NCBI GenBank assembly: GCA_000513555.1
Contig: ALYD01000005.1
Span: forward strand, 83,781 to 147,780
DNA: 64,000 nucleotides
Direction: 5' to 3'
Source: Lachnospiraceae bacterium JC7
Lineage (GTDB): Bacteria > Bacillota > Clostridia > Lachnospirales > Lachnospiraceae
The notes under the pieces are model-generated. The model was not told where the DNA came from. It saw only the letters and a list, made by a program, of their open reading frames with translations, and did no database searches. Position numbers and translations under genes: made by a program. Numbering within the stretch: the first letter of the stretch is position 1; every line of letters begins with the position of its first letter. This document shows, piece by piece, positions 17,902-25,910 of this stretch.

Positions 17902-19209
17902 GGACATCATGAACAGCACCCCTGCGATGAGAACGGACACAATGTCTGCTGCAAGCTGGGCCGATATGACTCCGTAATATCCAAAAAGCGCGGATAAGAC
18001 ATTGATCACAACAGCATATACGATACCCTGTCTGCAAAGGGACAGTATCAGAGCAGGCAGTCCCTTTCCCATAGACTGGAAGGTGCAGATGGACACCAGA
18101 CCGAATCCCATGAGGACCATTCCCGGCATCTGTAGTCTCAGCATCAGGACGCCTTCATTTACCAGAGATTCGTTGTCAAGGAAAGCAAGAACCAGCGGTC
18201 TTGTAAGGATTCCCACAACGAGAGCCATCACCAGTGCCACTCCTCCGACTATTTTGTAGGCAAATGCCAGAACCTTCCTGAGACGTTCCTTATTTCCCGA
18301 TCCGAAAACATAACCGGTAAGAGGCTGACCGCCAAAGGCGAGCCCTACTATCACCAGCATTACTATATTTACGATCTTCAATACGATTCCCATTACGGCA
18401 ATGGAATCACTGCTGTATACGGAAAGACTTCTGTTGGTGAGAGTCATTCCAACAGTCTGCATGAAATTTGTAACTGAAGCAGGAAGTCCAACCGCAAAGA
18501 TCATCTGAAGCTCCCCTGCATGAATTCCGAAATCCTTTGGGCTGATGGAAAGACCTTCACATTTTGTTGTTATGTACCAGATTGAGTAAAGAGTGGAACA
18601 GATATATCCTATGATGGTGGCTATAGCTGCACCTGCTGCTCCCATTCCCAGTGTGAAGATAAATATCGGGTCAAGTATCATATTTACAACAGCACCAAGT
18701 ATGGTTGTCACCATGGAGGCATTGGGATGCCCGACTGTTCTCATAAGGTTTGTGGGAACCATGGTGAAAATGATAAATGCACAGCCCAGAACTATGTATC
18801 TGTAATACTGCATGGCATAAGGCATTACCGAGCCCGATGCGCCAAGGAAACGGAGAATAGGTTGGGCAAAAAGCATCATTATGATGGTCACGAATACTCC
18901 GAAAGCCGCTGATGAATACATACAGAATACGCTGAGTCTTTTTCCGTCTTCTGTTCTTCCGGCTCCAAGGAATCTTGAGATAACAGAGCTTCCGCCCAGT
19001 GCGAACATATCACCAAAGGCAAGGAACAGGGTGAACAGCGGAGTACATATGGACACGCCCGCGATCAGGTCAATGTTTTTGGTTAGTGCTATGAAATAGG
19101 TATCCACCATGCTGTATATAAGCTGAACCACCATGCTGAGTACAACAGGTATCGCAAGTTTAAGATACGCTGTTTTTATCGGGGCCTTTTCAAAAAGTTC
19201 GTTTGACAT
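17869..19209 (-). CDS. MATE-family multidrug/cation efflux transporter (MepA-like)
   Basis: The 446-residue protein has twelve hydrophobic segments in two similar halves, the length and layout of MATE exporters. It starts 'MSNELFEKAPIKTAYLKLAIP', a typical opening of clostridial MepA/NorM-type members. MATE proteins export cationic compounds using a sodium or proton gradient. An AGGAGGAAATA site precedes the ATG. The leader carries a consensus promoter, a guanidine-IV-like riboswitch with a terminator, and two 83-bp structured repeats, so expression is probably switched on by the ligand. That points to guanidinium or related cations as substrate, by inference from the leader rather than from the protein. 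Confidence 0.93.
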   Translation of the reverse strand: MSNELFEKAPIKTAYLKLAIPVVLSMVVQLIYSMVDTYFIALTKNIDLIAGVSICTPLFTLFLAFGDMFALGGSSVISRFLGAGRTEDGKRLSVFCMYSSAAFGVFVTIIMMLFAQPILRFLGASGSVMPYAMQYYRYIVLGCAFIIFTMVPTNLMRTVGHPNASMVTTILGAVVNMILDPIFIFTLGMGAAGAAIATIIGYICSTLYSIWYITTKCEGLSISPKDFGIHAGELQMIFAVGLPASVTNFMQTVGMTLTNRSLSVYSSDSIAVMGIVLKIVNIVMLVIVGLAFGGQPLTGYVFGSGNKERLRKVLAFAYKIVGGVALVMALVVGILTRPLVLAFLDNESLVNEGVLMLRLQMPGMVLMGFGLVSICTFQSMGKGLPALILSLCRQGIVYAVVINVLSALFGYYGVISAQLAADIVSVLIAGVLFMMSIKPELTSEAD

Positions 19210-19241
19210 TTATTTCCTCCTGAATTTTCCATCGAAGATGG

Positions 19242-19427
19242 TCGATTACACGTTGACCATCAATTGTTCAATCGCGCTTATGTGCGAGCACAACGCTCGA
19301 TTGCCCACTTGATGGCTTTATCGCTGCATCTCGCAGCTTGCTGCTCGATTACACGTTGGCCATCAATTGTTCAATCGCGCTTATGTGCGAGCACAACGCT
19401 CGATTGCCCACTTGATGGCTTTATCGC
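19242..19427. repeat. Two tandem copies of an 83-bp structured repeat in the MATE leader
   Basis: Copy 1 (19242-19324) and copy 2 (19345-19427) differ at one base and are spaced 103 bases start to start. Each contains a nested inverted repeat: CATCAA/TTGATG outside, CAATCGCGC/GCTCGATTG in the middle and TGTGC/GCACA around the tip, so either strand can fold into a long hairpin. They lie between the riboswitch terminator and the MATE start, so they are in its 5' untranslated RNA. They are not terminators and do not code for a recognisable protein. They resemble dispersed REP-type hairpin elements. Confidence 0.9.
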
Positions 19428-19429
19428 GA

Positions 19430-19522
19430 AAAAAAGAAAGACATCCAAACCCTGAAATCGGATTATGGATGTCCTTACCGTGGCTCAGTCTGTACCTCGA
19501 CCGAACCCTACTGTTTTTTCGT
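19430..19522 (-). ncRNA. Guanidine-IV (mepA motif)-like riboswitch with intrinsic terminator
   Basis: Read on the minus strand, the leader begins after a consensus promoter with ACAGTAGG, then a nine-pair hairpin (GGTTCGGTC paired with GACTGAGCC, loop GAGGTACA), then CCACGGTAAGG. A terminator hairpin (GACATCC paired with GGATGTC) and a T-rich run follow. A near copy at 28.6 kb keeps the hairpin through compensating changes, which supports an RNA function. Position ahead of a MATE gene, a conserved CAGTAGGG/ACGGTAAGG frame and an overlapping terminator match what I recall of the guanidine-IV class in Clostridia, which turns transcription on with guanidine. The class name is from memory and should be tested. 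Confidence 0.75.
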
Positions 19523-19532
19523 TTGTGGACAC

Positions 19533-19561
19533 ATTATAAGAAACGAGTTTATAAATGTCAA
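19533..19561 (-). promoter_or_regulatory. Consensus sigma-A promoter of the riboswitch-MATE transcript
   Basis: On the minus strand a perfect TTGACA (19556-19561) and a perfect TATAAT (19533-19538) are separated by 17 bases. Transcription would begin about 6-8 bases later and enter the riboswitch directly. Confidence 0.92.
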
Positions 19562-19689
19562 CCTGTGTGAAGTCATTCTTATCATACATGATGGAGTAAT
19601 AACTATTGTGAATTTATCATTCTGCTTAATTTTGACGATGATAACTATATGTAAAATGAAAAGGCGGATTTTCTAGGCGTATCCGTGCT

Positions 19690-20079
19690 GTGATACTTGC
19701 GGCTGCCGTGGCAGGTGTCAGATGGCTTGATTCTTCGGAGTATCAGGGCAGTTGGAAGGGTTATGTTCTGTTCCCACCACAATTTGGCGATACCACAACC
19801 GTTGAGGAACTGATCAATGTCGATATCAGGGTGACATCCCAATATGTGCTTCTTACCTGGGATCCATATATGAGTCATATGGATGGACAAACCTATGATG
19901 ATCAGTATATGGAAGATCGTAGTTACACAGGCTACGAATGGGGTAATGGCATATATGTGACAGTCGGTGGAAACATTACCATTGATGAATTCTACGAATA
20001 CGATGACGTTCAGTATGCTTTAGGTTCCATAGTAGTTCCATCCGGCGAAACAGGATATCTCGCCCTTGTGAGACCATAA
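19690..20079 (+). CDS. Small secreted-type protein of unknown function with a frameshifted start
   Basis: From the GTG at 19690 the frame runs 129 residues, opening with a hydrophobic stretch and continuing as an acidic, Tyr-rich beta-type domain ('SWKGYVLF', 'WDPYMSH', 'VTVGGNITIDEFYEYDD'). Just upstream, ATG at 19656 encodes MKRRIF and then hits TAG. Removing one base there would join it to RRIRAVILAAAVAG in the listed frame and make a normal signal peptide. So the gene is probably a full secreted protein of about 140 residues broken by a one-base insertion near 19673, or the sequence has an error. I do not recognise the family. A strong terminator follows. Confidence 0.55.
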   Translation: MILAAAVAGVRWLDSSEYQGSWKGYVLFPPQFGDTTTVEELINVDIRVTSQYVLLTWDPYMSHMDGQTYDDQYMEDRSYTGYEWGNGIYVTVGGNITIDEFYEYDDVQYALGSIVVPSGETGYLALVRP

Positions 20080-20126
20080 TATTATGACGTGAGTGTCAAA
20101 AGTCGAAAAATGACTCTTATTCAATC

Positions 20127-20163
20127 GAAATCGAGCAGGAAAAGCTCCTGCTCGATTTTTTTA
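20127..20163 (+). terminator. Intrinsic terminator
   Basis: A stem of AATCGAGCAGG paired with CCTGCTCGATT and a short loop are followed by eight T residues. It lies 48 bases after the small secreted-protein gene. Confidence 0.92.
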
Positions 20164-20257
20164 TGTACTAACATATTCGCATGAAAATCATGACAATTGA
20201 TGACATTGAATGGGAAAACTTACAGATTTATATAATATGAGATCATCTCCATTTAGT

Positions 20258-21226
20258 TTAATCATTTATATAATCACTGATTCTTATATAGTAAAAATTA
20301 TTCAGTGTCGGTTCATAACCATGATACAGTTCAGAATCAGACAGTTTATATCCGGAAACATCATAGATTATTTGATCAGTGCTGCCCCCAGAAACTGCTT
20401 TCGCAAGATCTTTGGGATAGTCCTTAATAAAAACCAAAGTAAGGCCATCGTAGTCTTTCGGAATCCTGAAGATATGACTGAAATATAGTTTTCTTCCGCC
20501 CACATAATGCAGACCGTCATTTTTAAGACCGGTTTCGGTATACGTTATGTAAGCATTAGCTTCATTTTTCCATCCATGTCTCTTATACCAGTTATCATCA
20601 ATTTTATCTTCATAGTCATAGATGGTATACGACTTGTTTCCCCATTCTATATTGGTGATGCCGGGATCATAGACTCCATCAGGACGATAATCCCACCAGT
20701 GATAACCAGCTATCATGTTTCCTGTATATGAATCGATAAAATCAGGAATATGATAAAAGTCATATATAGTCCACGCAGATGAAACAGATGTAGATACTGC
20801 TACTTCATTTGAGGTCGTAAGAATATATGGCACCGTAACTTCTATAAAACCTTCACTGTCGGGCTCGGTGGCGGTAATATCGCCGAGTTCAAGAATTGCT
20901 TCAGAGGATATCGGGGTAATGCCTTTAACTTTTATCAACTTCCCCGTTTCTTCATCCTTGGATGACAGAAATCCCGTTTCTTTAAATTTGTTCTTTTTTT
21001 CAACAAACTCCAGATCATTTTCTTCGACAAAGGTTTTGGAATCTGTCGATTCACTTGTGTTGAGAAAAGGAAACTTTAGATCGGATTTGTTTTCGGTCTT
21101 TAACAAAATCATCTTATCCCGGGGCGTTTGTGCAAAGGCAGTCTCCAAAGATAGTATCAGCATTACTGTGCTGATTCCTAAAGCGAAAAATTTTTTTCTT
21201 TTAAAGCTTCGTATATTTATCCCCAT
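20258..21226 (-). CDS. Secreted protein of unknown function
   Basis: The 322-residue product has a typical Gram-positive signal peptide (positive N-terminus, hydrophobic core, cleavage near 'TAFAQ', about residue 33). A charged region (about 35-100) precedes a C-terminal part rich in aromatic residues, with blocks such as 'GYHWWDYRPDG' and 'EWGNKSYTIYDYEDK' that suggest a beta-sandwich or carbohydrate- or surface-binding fold. No catalytic motif is evident. An AAAGGAGAAATGCT site precedes the ATG. The neighbouring zinc-ribbon gene upstream (95 bases away) could be in the same transcript. I do not recognise the family. Confidence 0.78.
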   Translation of the reverse strand: MGINIRSFKRKKFFALGISTVMLILSLETAFAQTPRDKMILLKTENKSDLKFPFLNTSESTDSKTFVEENDLEFVEKKNKFKETGFLSSKDEETGKLIKVKGITPISSEAILELGDITATEPDSEGFIEVTVPYILTTSNEVAVSTSVSSAWTIYDFYHIPDFIDSYTGNMIAGYHWWDYRPDGVYDPGITNIEWGNKSYTIYDYEDKIDDNWYKRHGWKNEANAYITYTETGLKNDGLHYVGGRKLYFSHIFRIPKDYDGLTLVFIKDYPKDLAKAVSGGSTDQIIYDVSGYKLSDSELYHGYEPTLNNFYYIRISDYIND

Positions 21227-21321
21227 AGCATTTCTCCTTTTTGATCATGGATCACATGTTACATATTTACCCTTTCCCTGTAGAATCCTCATTACCAAGG
21301 ATACAATTCGTATAAATTCAC

Positions 21322-22188
21322 TCATCCCTTAACTTTAGCTCCAGGACAATGCGATGCAATATAGTTAAATACAAATTCGTACTGGTGAGGATATGCATAT
21401 ACATGATTGTGCAGAAGCACATTGTTTACTTTGATGAGGTCATGACCTCTTGAAGCAATAACAGCCTTAACATCTCTGAAGGACGATGTCATTTCCTCTC
21501 TGGCACCCATGGCAAGACCAACGGAGCTCGGATTTCTGCTGAGGAGTCCAACTATCAGCAGTGCACCACGCATCTTACGGCTTACATTTTTTTCCTGACG
21601 GGTCTGCATATGAAGGACCTCATTTTCATTCATCCTGTGTACAACGATATATTGAGCCCCATGAATAGCCACAACTATAAACCATGAGATCAATGTAAGC
21701 ACAGCTATGAATCCGCCCATTCCAAAAACTATGATGGCTCCCATCTTCAGTGCATCGATAAAGTCTTCATCATTTATCAGCATCAAGATCATCAGGAACA
21801 GGGCGATTCCTCCACAGATCGCAAACATGATTTTTAAGATCATAAATAGAATCACCGGATTCTTCAGCATATCAAGCTGATATTCCCAATATAGTGTTCC
21901 ATGTGCATCACGATATATTCCCTCCGGGAGACCGGAATCCTCGAAGAGTTCTGTCTCTGCTTCTTCCATGAGATGCTGATTCCGAACAGAATTCTGAAAT
22001 TGATCTCCTCCATATCCAACCTTTATATTACTGTTTGGATTCTGAACAGAAGCATTACCCTGAATCTGATCTGATCCTTGATTATTTAGCTCCTGCGCCA
22101 TGGCTGCTCCGAAGCCTGTTGCCGCTCCGCATTTACTGCAGAATTTTGCGGCCTTTCCTAAATCTGCGCCGCAATTTGTACAAAACAT
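21322..22188 (-). CDS. Zinc-ribbon membrane protein of unknown function
   Basis: The N-terminus is a zinc ribbon ('MFCTNCGADLGK' and 'FCSKCGAATG') followed by a Gln/Asn-rich linker. Two membrane segments lie at about 113-140 and 148-175. The cytoplasmic C-terminal half (about 185-288) has a 'SRGHDLIKVNNVLLHNHV'-like stretch that may form a small soluble domain related to bacterial PH-like or zinc-ribbon partner domains. A GGGAGGTG site precedes the ATG. Proteins of this layout are common in Lachnospiraceae but their function is unknown. Two other zinc-ribbon membrane proteins are in this window, at 9.5 and 51.8 kb. Confidence 0.75.
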   Translation of the reverse strand: MFCTNCGADLGKAAKFCSKCGAATGFGAAMAQELNNQGSDQIQGNASVQNPNSNIKVGYGGDQFQNSVRNQHLMEEAETELFEDSGLPEGIYRDAHGTLYWEYQLDMLKNPVILFMILKIMFAICGGIALFLMILMLINDEDFIDALKMGAIIVFGMGGFIAVLTLISWFIVVAIHGAQYIVVHRMNENEVLHMQTRQEKNVSRKMRGALLIVGLLSRNPSSVGLAMGAREEMTSSFRDVKAVIASRGHDLIKVNNVLLHNHVYAYPHQYEFVFNYIASHCPGAKVKG

Positions 22189-22384
22189 GTGTCACCTCCC
22201 ATAGAAGACGAATTATAAATCATAAGACTATCCTGTTTTAATCAAAACTGAAATAGTCTAAATTCATGAGACAGCCAGAGCTGTCGCTCTTAAATACGAT
22301 ATAAAGATCATTTACTCCTGTTGGCTGTATTCAGGTGTGACATGTGGCTCTCTTTTCTCTGTGAAAAACTTTGTGAAATACTGT

Positions 22385-22966
22385 TTAAAACTTGTGTTTC
22401 GCGCCTGTTTCGCATATCGATGAGAATATCTGATGCTTCTTTTCCTCTACTTCTGATTCTGAAAGTTTGGTGTTTAAATTACAGAAGTTTACGAACAGAA
22501 AATAATCATCTTCTGTCACCCTGGAACATTGGGTTATAGTTATGCCATTTTCTTCAAGATCATAAAGAATAGCCGGCAGTCCATTACTTTCCACATAGGT
22601 TATTTTTATATCTTGTTTTTTTAATACTGACTTTACCAGAGATTCATTATCAACCTTACCTGCAGCATTCTCAGGAATTTTCTTGCGAGTTATGATGACG
22701 AGACCATCCTTACTTCCTCTCAGTTTCAATTTCTCATCGGTTTTTTCCTGTACTTCCCATGTATTGGGGAGATAAATATCTATCCCAAAATCGGTCTCTG
22801 TCCATTTTCCGTCATATAAAGGCTCATCATAATCAGCAAGCCATAAAATCACAGGATTATCAGCACTGGCTCCCTGCTCGCCTTTGACTTTTTCAGGCTT
22901 TGCATAAGCAGTAAGGGAACATGAAATACTCAGCAACAACATAACCACAGTAATTATTCGTTTCAT
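22385..22966 (-). CDS. Small secreted protein of unknown function
   Basis: This 193-residue product opens with a clear signal peptide (about 1-22, ending 'TAYAKPE'). The mature part has short alternating beta-like stretches around 'FGIDIYLPNTWEV' and 'VESNGLPAILYDLEENGITITQCS', like small clostridial lipid- or wall-associated domains, but no lipobox Cys. An AAGGAGGTTCAT site precedes the ATG. It is monocistronic, with the zinc-ribbon gene about 200 bases downstream on the same strand. I do not recognise the family. Confidence 0.75.
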   Translation of the reverse strand: MKRIITVVMLLLSISCSLTAYAKPEKVKGEQGASADNPVILWLADYDEPLYDGKWTETDFGIDIYLPNTWEVQEKTDEKLKLRGSKDGLVIITRKKIPENAAGKVDNESLVKSVLKKQDIKITYVESNGLPAILYDLEENGITITQCSRVTEDDYFLFVNFCNLNTKLSESEVEEKKHQIFSSICETGAKHKF

Positions 22967-23147
22967 ATGAACCTCCTTGAAAATTGAAACCTCTTTGCGG
23001 TTGTATAAGCAAAAATTATCAAATCCTGTACCTTTAGAGCTTTGTGCATGGATACAATATCAGGTATAGCTCTATTTGCAAGAATCATAGCTTATCTGTA
23101 ATTTCGACATATTTATCTTCATCTATAATTATGTTTCACCTGAAAGC

Positions 23148-23547
23148 TCATCCCCATATCTCGATAAACTTATCAAAACGCGGAAGCTGTATCTACTTTC
23201 AGAAGTTTCTCATACATATATACGATATCGTACCGGTTCAATGCTTTTATCTCTTTTGAGTCCGCTCTCTTGAAAAAAGTCAGATTCTTCTCGGATGAAA
23301 AATCCTCGATATTTTGAGACAGGCCTGTAACAATCAGATATACCTGTAATCCTTCCAGTATCGTAGATCCAAAAATAGAAAGAAACTTTACCATTGACTG
23401 AGTCTTGGATATATCATCAATTCCGATAAGCACTTTATACTTTTTCTTATTAGCCTTGTTAATAAGGTCAGTCAGAACTGCCTCTTGGGAATAATAACGA
23501 TCATCGTCTGTAAAAGATATAGTTTTAAACCTTGGATTGAACATCAT
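23148..23547 (-). pseudogene. Remnant of an AAA-type ATP-binding protein
   Basis: The open part (to 23173) contains 'KVLIGIDDISKTQ' (a Walker B-like block), 'EGLQVYLIVTGLSQNIEDF' and 'NLTFFKRADSKEIKALNRYD', characteristic of a lachnospiral AAA ATPase family. The Walker A half is missing at the 5' side, where ISLre2 sequence begins. After 'MYEKLLKVD' the frame shifts. The following bases in the next frame read LPRFDKFIEIWG and a stop at 23148, which looks like the original C-terminus. A large internal deletion plus truncation make it a pseudogene. A 26-bp piece of its 3' end recurs at 28784-28809. Confidence 0.7.
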
Positions 23548-23783
23548 AGCAGAAACACTGGAGAACTATGATAAGGCGATAAAGAACAGCCCAAACAGAA
23601 AGGCTAAATGGAATGTTGTAAGGACAGACAAAAAGGAACTGATTACGTCATTAGGAACCATATGCTTTGAAAAGACACTTTATAAAAAACGTGGATGTGA
23701 TGAAAGAGCTTATCTTTTGGACAAGGTGCTGGGATTCTCAAAACATCAGCGTATGACTGAAAGTGCAGAGGCACAGCTCCCGA
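23537..23783 (+). mobile_element. Fragment of an ISLre2-family transposase gene
   Basis: About 80 residues beginning 'MNIIAETLENYDKAI' and including 'RTDKKELITSLGTICF' and 'HQRMTESAEAQL' match the N-terminal part of ISLre2 (UPF0236) transposases. The 5' end is cut at the ATPase remnant and the 3' end at about 23783, after which the frame runs into unrelated sequence. No catalytic region remains, so it is inactive. No terminal repeats were recognised. Confidence 0.72.
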
Positions 23784-24082
23784 ACCGTAAATTTCCATTC
23801 TTCACCTTCGTCAAAATTGCCGTCGCCGAAATCTATCGTCATATTGTTAAATGTTATCAGCGTATTTTCGTATCCCACATCCGCAGTCTGGGCTGGGGCA
23901 TTTTTGATTTCGTCGGAAGTATACCTGACATCGGATTCCATATATGGTTTTTTCTGATAAAAAAGTACCATTTTCAACAGCTTATATTCTTGTAGGATAG
24001 AGTTTAAAAATAGTATTATTCTGTTTTTTATCTTTCGAAGATCAACGGTGACGAAAAAAGCAGAACAGAAACGCCTATTCAT
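23784..24082 (-). other. Possible fragment of an unknown coding sequence
   Basis: On the minus strand an open frame of about 100 codons reads like protein in its C-terminal half ('YENTLITFNNMTIDFGDG') but runs into the ISLre2 fragment before any natural end. It has no ribosome site and its start lies in a terminator hairpin. It may be a leftover of the gene that the insertion sequence entered. Low confidence. Confidence 0.25.
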
Positions 24083-24106
24083 ATGCGCTTCTGTTCTGCT
24101 TTTTTA
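24054..24106. terminator. Strong hairpin terminator
   Basis: A stem of AAAAAAGCAGAACAGAA paired with TTCTGTTCTGCTTTTTT and a short inner CGC/GCG pair. It lies downstream of the fumarase operon on the minus strand and has A and T runs on both sides, so it can act in both directions. Confidence 0.85.
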
Positions 24107-24139
24107 ACTTAAATGTCTTGGGGATTTCTTTAAACAATT

Positions 24140-24265
24140 ATAGGTTTCCGAACGCAATCAAGGAAAAAGCGTTCGGAAATCCGTCAGAGCCGGATGGTTT
24201 TTGTTAAAAACAAAAAACCACATGTACGGATATTGAATTTCCGGGGAAATTCAATATCCTATGCT
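24140..24265. other. Cluster of stem-loops of unknown role downstream of fumarase
   Basis: Three hairpins follow each other: TTTCCGAACGC/GCGTTCGGAAA, GGTTTTTGTT/ACAAAAAACC and ATTGAATTTCC/GGAAATTCAAT. The segment ATCCGT near 24178 can pair either with CGGAT nearby or with ACGGAT at about 24226, so two alternative folds exist. There is no T run at each stem, so they are not plain terminators. It may be a 3' untranslated structure or a degraded mobile-element end. Confidence 0.5.
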
Positions 24266-24325
24266 TCACATAACCGGCAGATTCTGTAAAACCTTGCAAA
24301 ATGACTTTTCGGTTGGCAGTTTACA

Positions 24326-24955
24326 TCACTTGATAAAACCTACCTGCTTTGAGATGATCTCTACCTGCTCATCCTTTTTCTTATTATACTCGACCTTCTT
24401 CTCCTCAAAGTAGTTCTTTCCGTATGAATCGATGGACACGATAAGCGGTCCGAACTCCTCAACATGGCAGTGCCACAGAGTCTCCGGCATTCCGAGATCC
24501 TTCCACTGAGCCTCAACTATCTCCTTTACTTCAACCGCTGCCACAACTGCATTTCCCGCAGGGAATACACAGTGGATAGCGCCGAAATCCTTGCAGGCTC
24601 TGGCAGTGTTCTCCTTCATGCCGCCCTTTCCGACTATAACTCTGACGCCTGTTTCCTTTACGAACTCGTACTCGAACTTCTCCATACGCATGGAAGTTGT
24701 AGGACCTACAGAAACCATTTCATACTTCTCGTCACCTAAAGGTCTTATGATAGGACCTGCATGTAAGATTCCGCAGTCTCTTACATCAACAGGAATCTCT
24801 CTTCCCTCCTCAACAACTCGTCTGTGTGCAACGTCGCGGCAGGTAGTAAGGTCACCTGAAAGGTAAACTATATCTCCGATATGAATGTCCTTTAAATCTT
24901 CTGCACTTACAGGTGTTACCAGTATCTTCTTTCCATCTTTTATTTCAACAGCCAT
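24326..24955 (-). CDS. Class I fumarate hydratase (or L(+)-tartrate dehydratase) beta subunit
   Basis: This is the C-terminal-type subunit of the two-part Fe-S hydratase. Family blocks include 'GDIVYLSGDLTTCRDVAHRR', 'GPTTSMRMEKFE', 'VIVGKGGMKENTARAC' and 'EFGPLIVSIDSYGKNYFEE'. With the alpha subunit it interconverts fumarate and malate (or dehydrates L-tartrate) in the cytoplasm. I start it at 24955, with AGGAGGC upstream and one base after the alpha stop; a longer start overlapping alpha lacks a ribosome site. The 209-residue length is normal. The neighbouring dicarboxylate permease suits either substrate, so fumarase and tartrate dehydratase cannot be told apart from sequence alone. Confidence 0.93.
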   Translation of the reverse strand: MAVEIKDGKKILVTPVSAEDLKDIHIGDIVYLSGDLTTCRDVAHRRVVEEGREIPVDVRDCGILHAGPIIRPLGDEKYEMVSVGPTTSMRMEKFEYEFVKETGVRVIVGKGGMKENTARACKDFGAIHCVFPAGNAVVAAVEVKEIVEAQWKDLGMPETLWHCHVEEFGPLIVSIDSYGKNYFEEKKVEYNKKKDEQVEIISKQVGFIK

Positions 24956-24956
24956 T

Positions 24957-25865
24957 TTATGCCTCCTTATACTCAAAACCAGTATGTGTATCAACAGTGA
25001 AGTTCAGATCCTTATCGAAAACGATATGGCCGCGTCTGTGGCTCCAGCAGCCTACATTGACAGCAACACCGATTGCAGACGGATGACGGGCTGTGTTCTC
25101 GATGTTAACGCCCATTACGGAATAGTTTCCGCCCATGCCCTGAGGTCCGAGACCGATGGCGTTGATGCCATCCTCAAGAAGCTTTTCCATCTTGGCTGCA
25201 TTAGCATTTTCATTGTGTGTGCCAATGTTTCTCATAAGCGCCTTCTTGGAGTTAAGTGCCGCCGTTTCAACTGATGTGGCAACACCTACACCAACGAGAA
25301 GAGGCGGGCAGGCATTGAGTCCGTAGGTTGTCATTCGATCAAGTACGAATTTTGTTACACCCTCGTATCCTTCACCAGGCATCAGGACGGTAGCATTACC
25401 GGGAAGTGTACATCCGCCGCCTGCCATATAGGTGTAAATCTCACACTTGTCGGAGTTAGGAACGATGTCCCACCATACTGTAGGTGTACCCTTTCCGACA
25501 TTCTTTCCTGTGTTGTATTCGTCAAATGTCTCTACCGAGTTATGACGGAGCGGAGTCTTGATGGTGGAATCGATAACTGCTTCCTTGAGAAGAGCCTCCA
25601 CATCATCGATAAGAGGGAATTTTGTGCCGCACTTTACCCAGAACTGAAGGACTCCCGTGTCCTGACATGACGGACGGTCAAGCTTAACAGCCAGCTCCTG
25701 ATTACGGAACATGGTGTCATAGATTACCTTGGTCATGGGACTTGTCTCCTTGTCACGAAGCTCCTCCAGCTTTGCGATTACATCATCCGGCAGCTTCTTT
25801 GCCGTAAAACCAACAAACTGTGACATGATGTCGGTCATTTTCTTTACCTGTGTTTCATTGGACAT
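24957..25865 (-). CDS. Class I fumarate hydratase (or L(+)-tartrate dehydratase) alpha subunit
   Basis: This is the N-terminal-type subunit that holds the [4Fe-4S] cluster. Three Cys positions fit cluster ligands: 'RPSCQDTGV', 'GGGCTLPGNA' and 'VGCWSHRRGH'. It works with the beta subunit encoded one base downstream. The 302-residue length is full. A GGAGACAAAT site precedes the ATG. The dicarboxylate permease gene lies 45 bases upstream on the same strand with no terminator, so permease, alpha and beta form one operon that imports and converts a C4 acid. The divergent LysR gene is the likely regulator. Confidence 0.93.
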   Translation of the reverse strand: MSNETQVKKMTDIMSQFVGFTAKKLPDDVIAKLEELRDKETSPMTKVIYDTMFRNQELAVKLDRPSCQDTGVLQFWVKCGTKFPLIDDVEALLKEAVIDSTIKTPLRHNSVETFDEYNTGKNVGKGTPTVWWDIVPNSDKCEIYTYMAGGGCTLPGNATVLMPGEGYEGVTKFVLDRMTTYGLNACPPLLVGVGVATSVETAALNSKKALMRNIGTHNENANAAKMEKLLEDGINAIGLGPQGMGGNYSVMGVNIENTARHPSAIGVAVNVGCWSHRRGHIVFDKDLNFTVDTHTGFEYKEA

Positions 25866-25910
25866 GATATTTGTCTCCTTTCAAATGACAAAAACTTAGT
25901 GAATTACTTT

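Noticed and set aside
19264..19570. Two 63-67 residue open frames across the 83-bp repeats
   Set aside because: They arise from the repeated DNA itself, have no ribosome site and overlap a structured leader on the other strand.
24178..24232. Group II intron domain V
   Set aside because: An AGAGCCGGATG string looked suggestive, but the lower stem does not pair as in domain V and no intron-encoded protein or domain VI is near.
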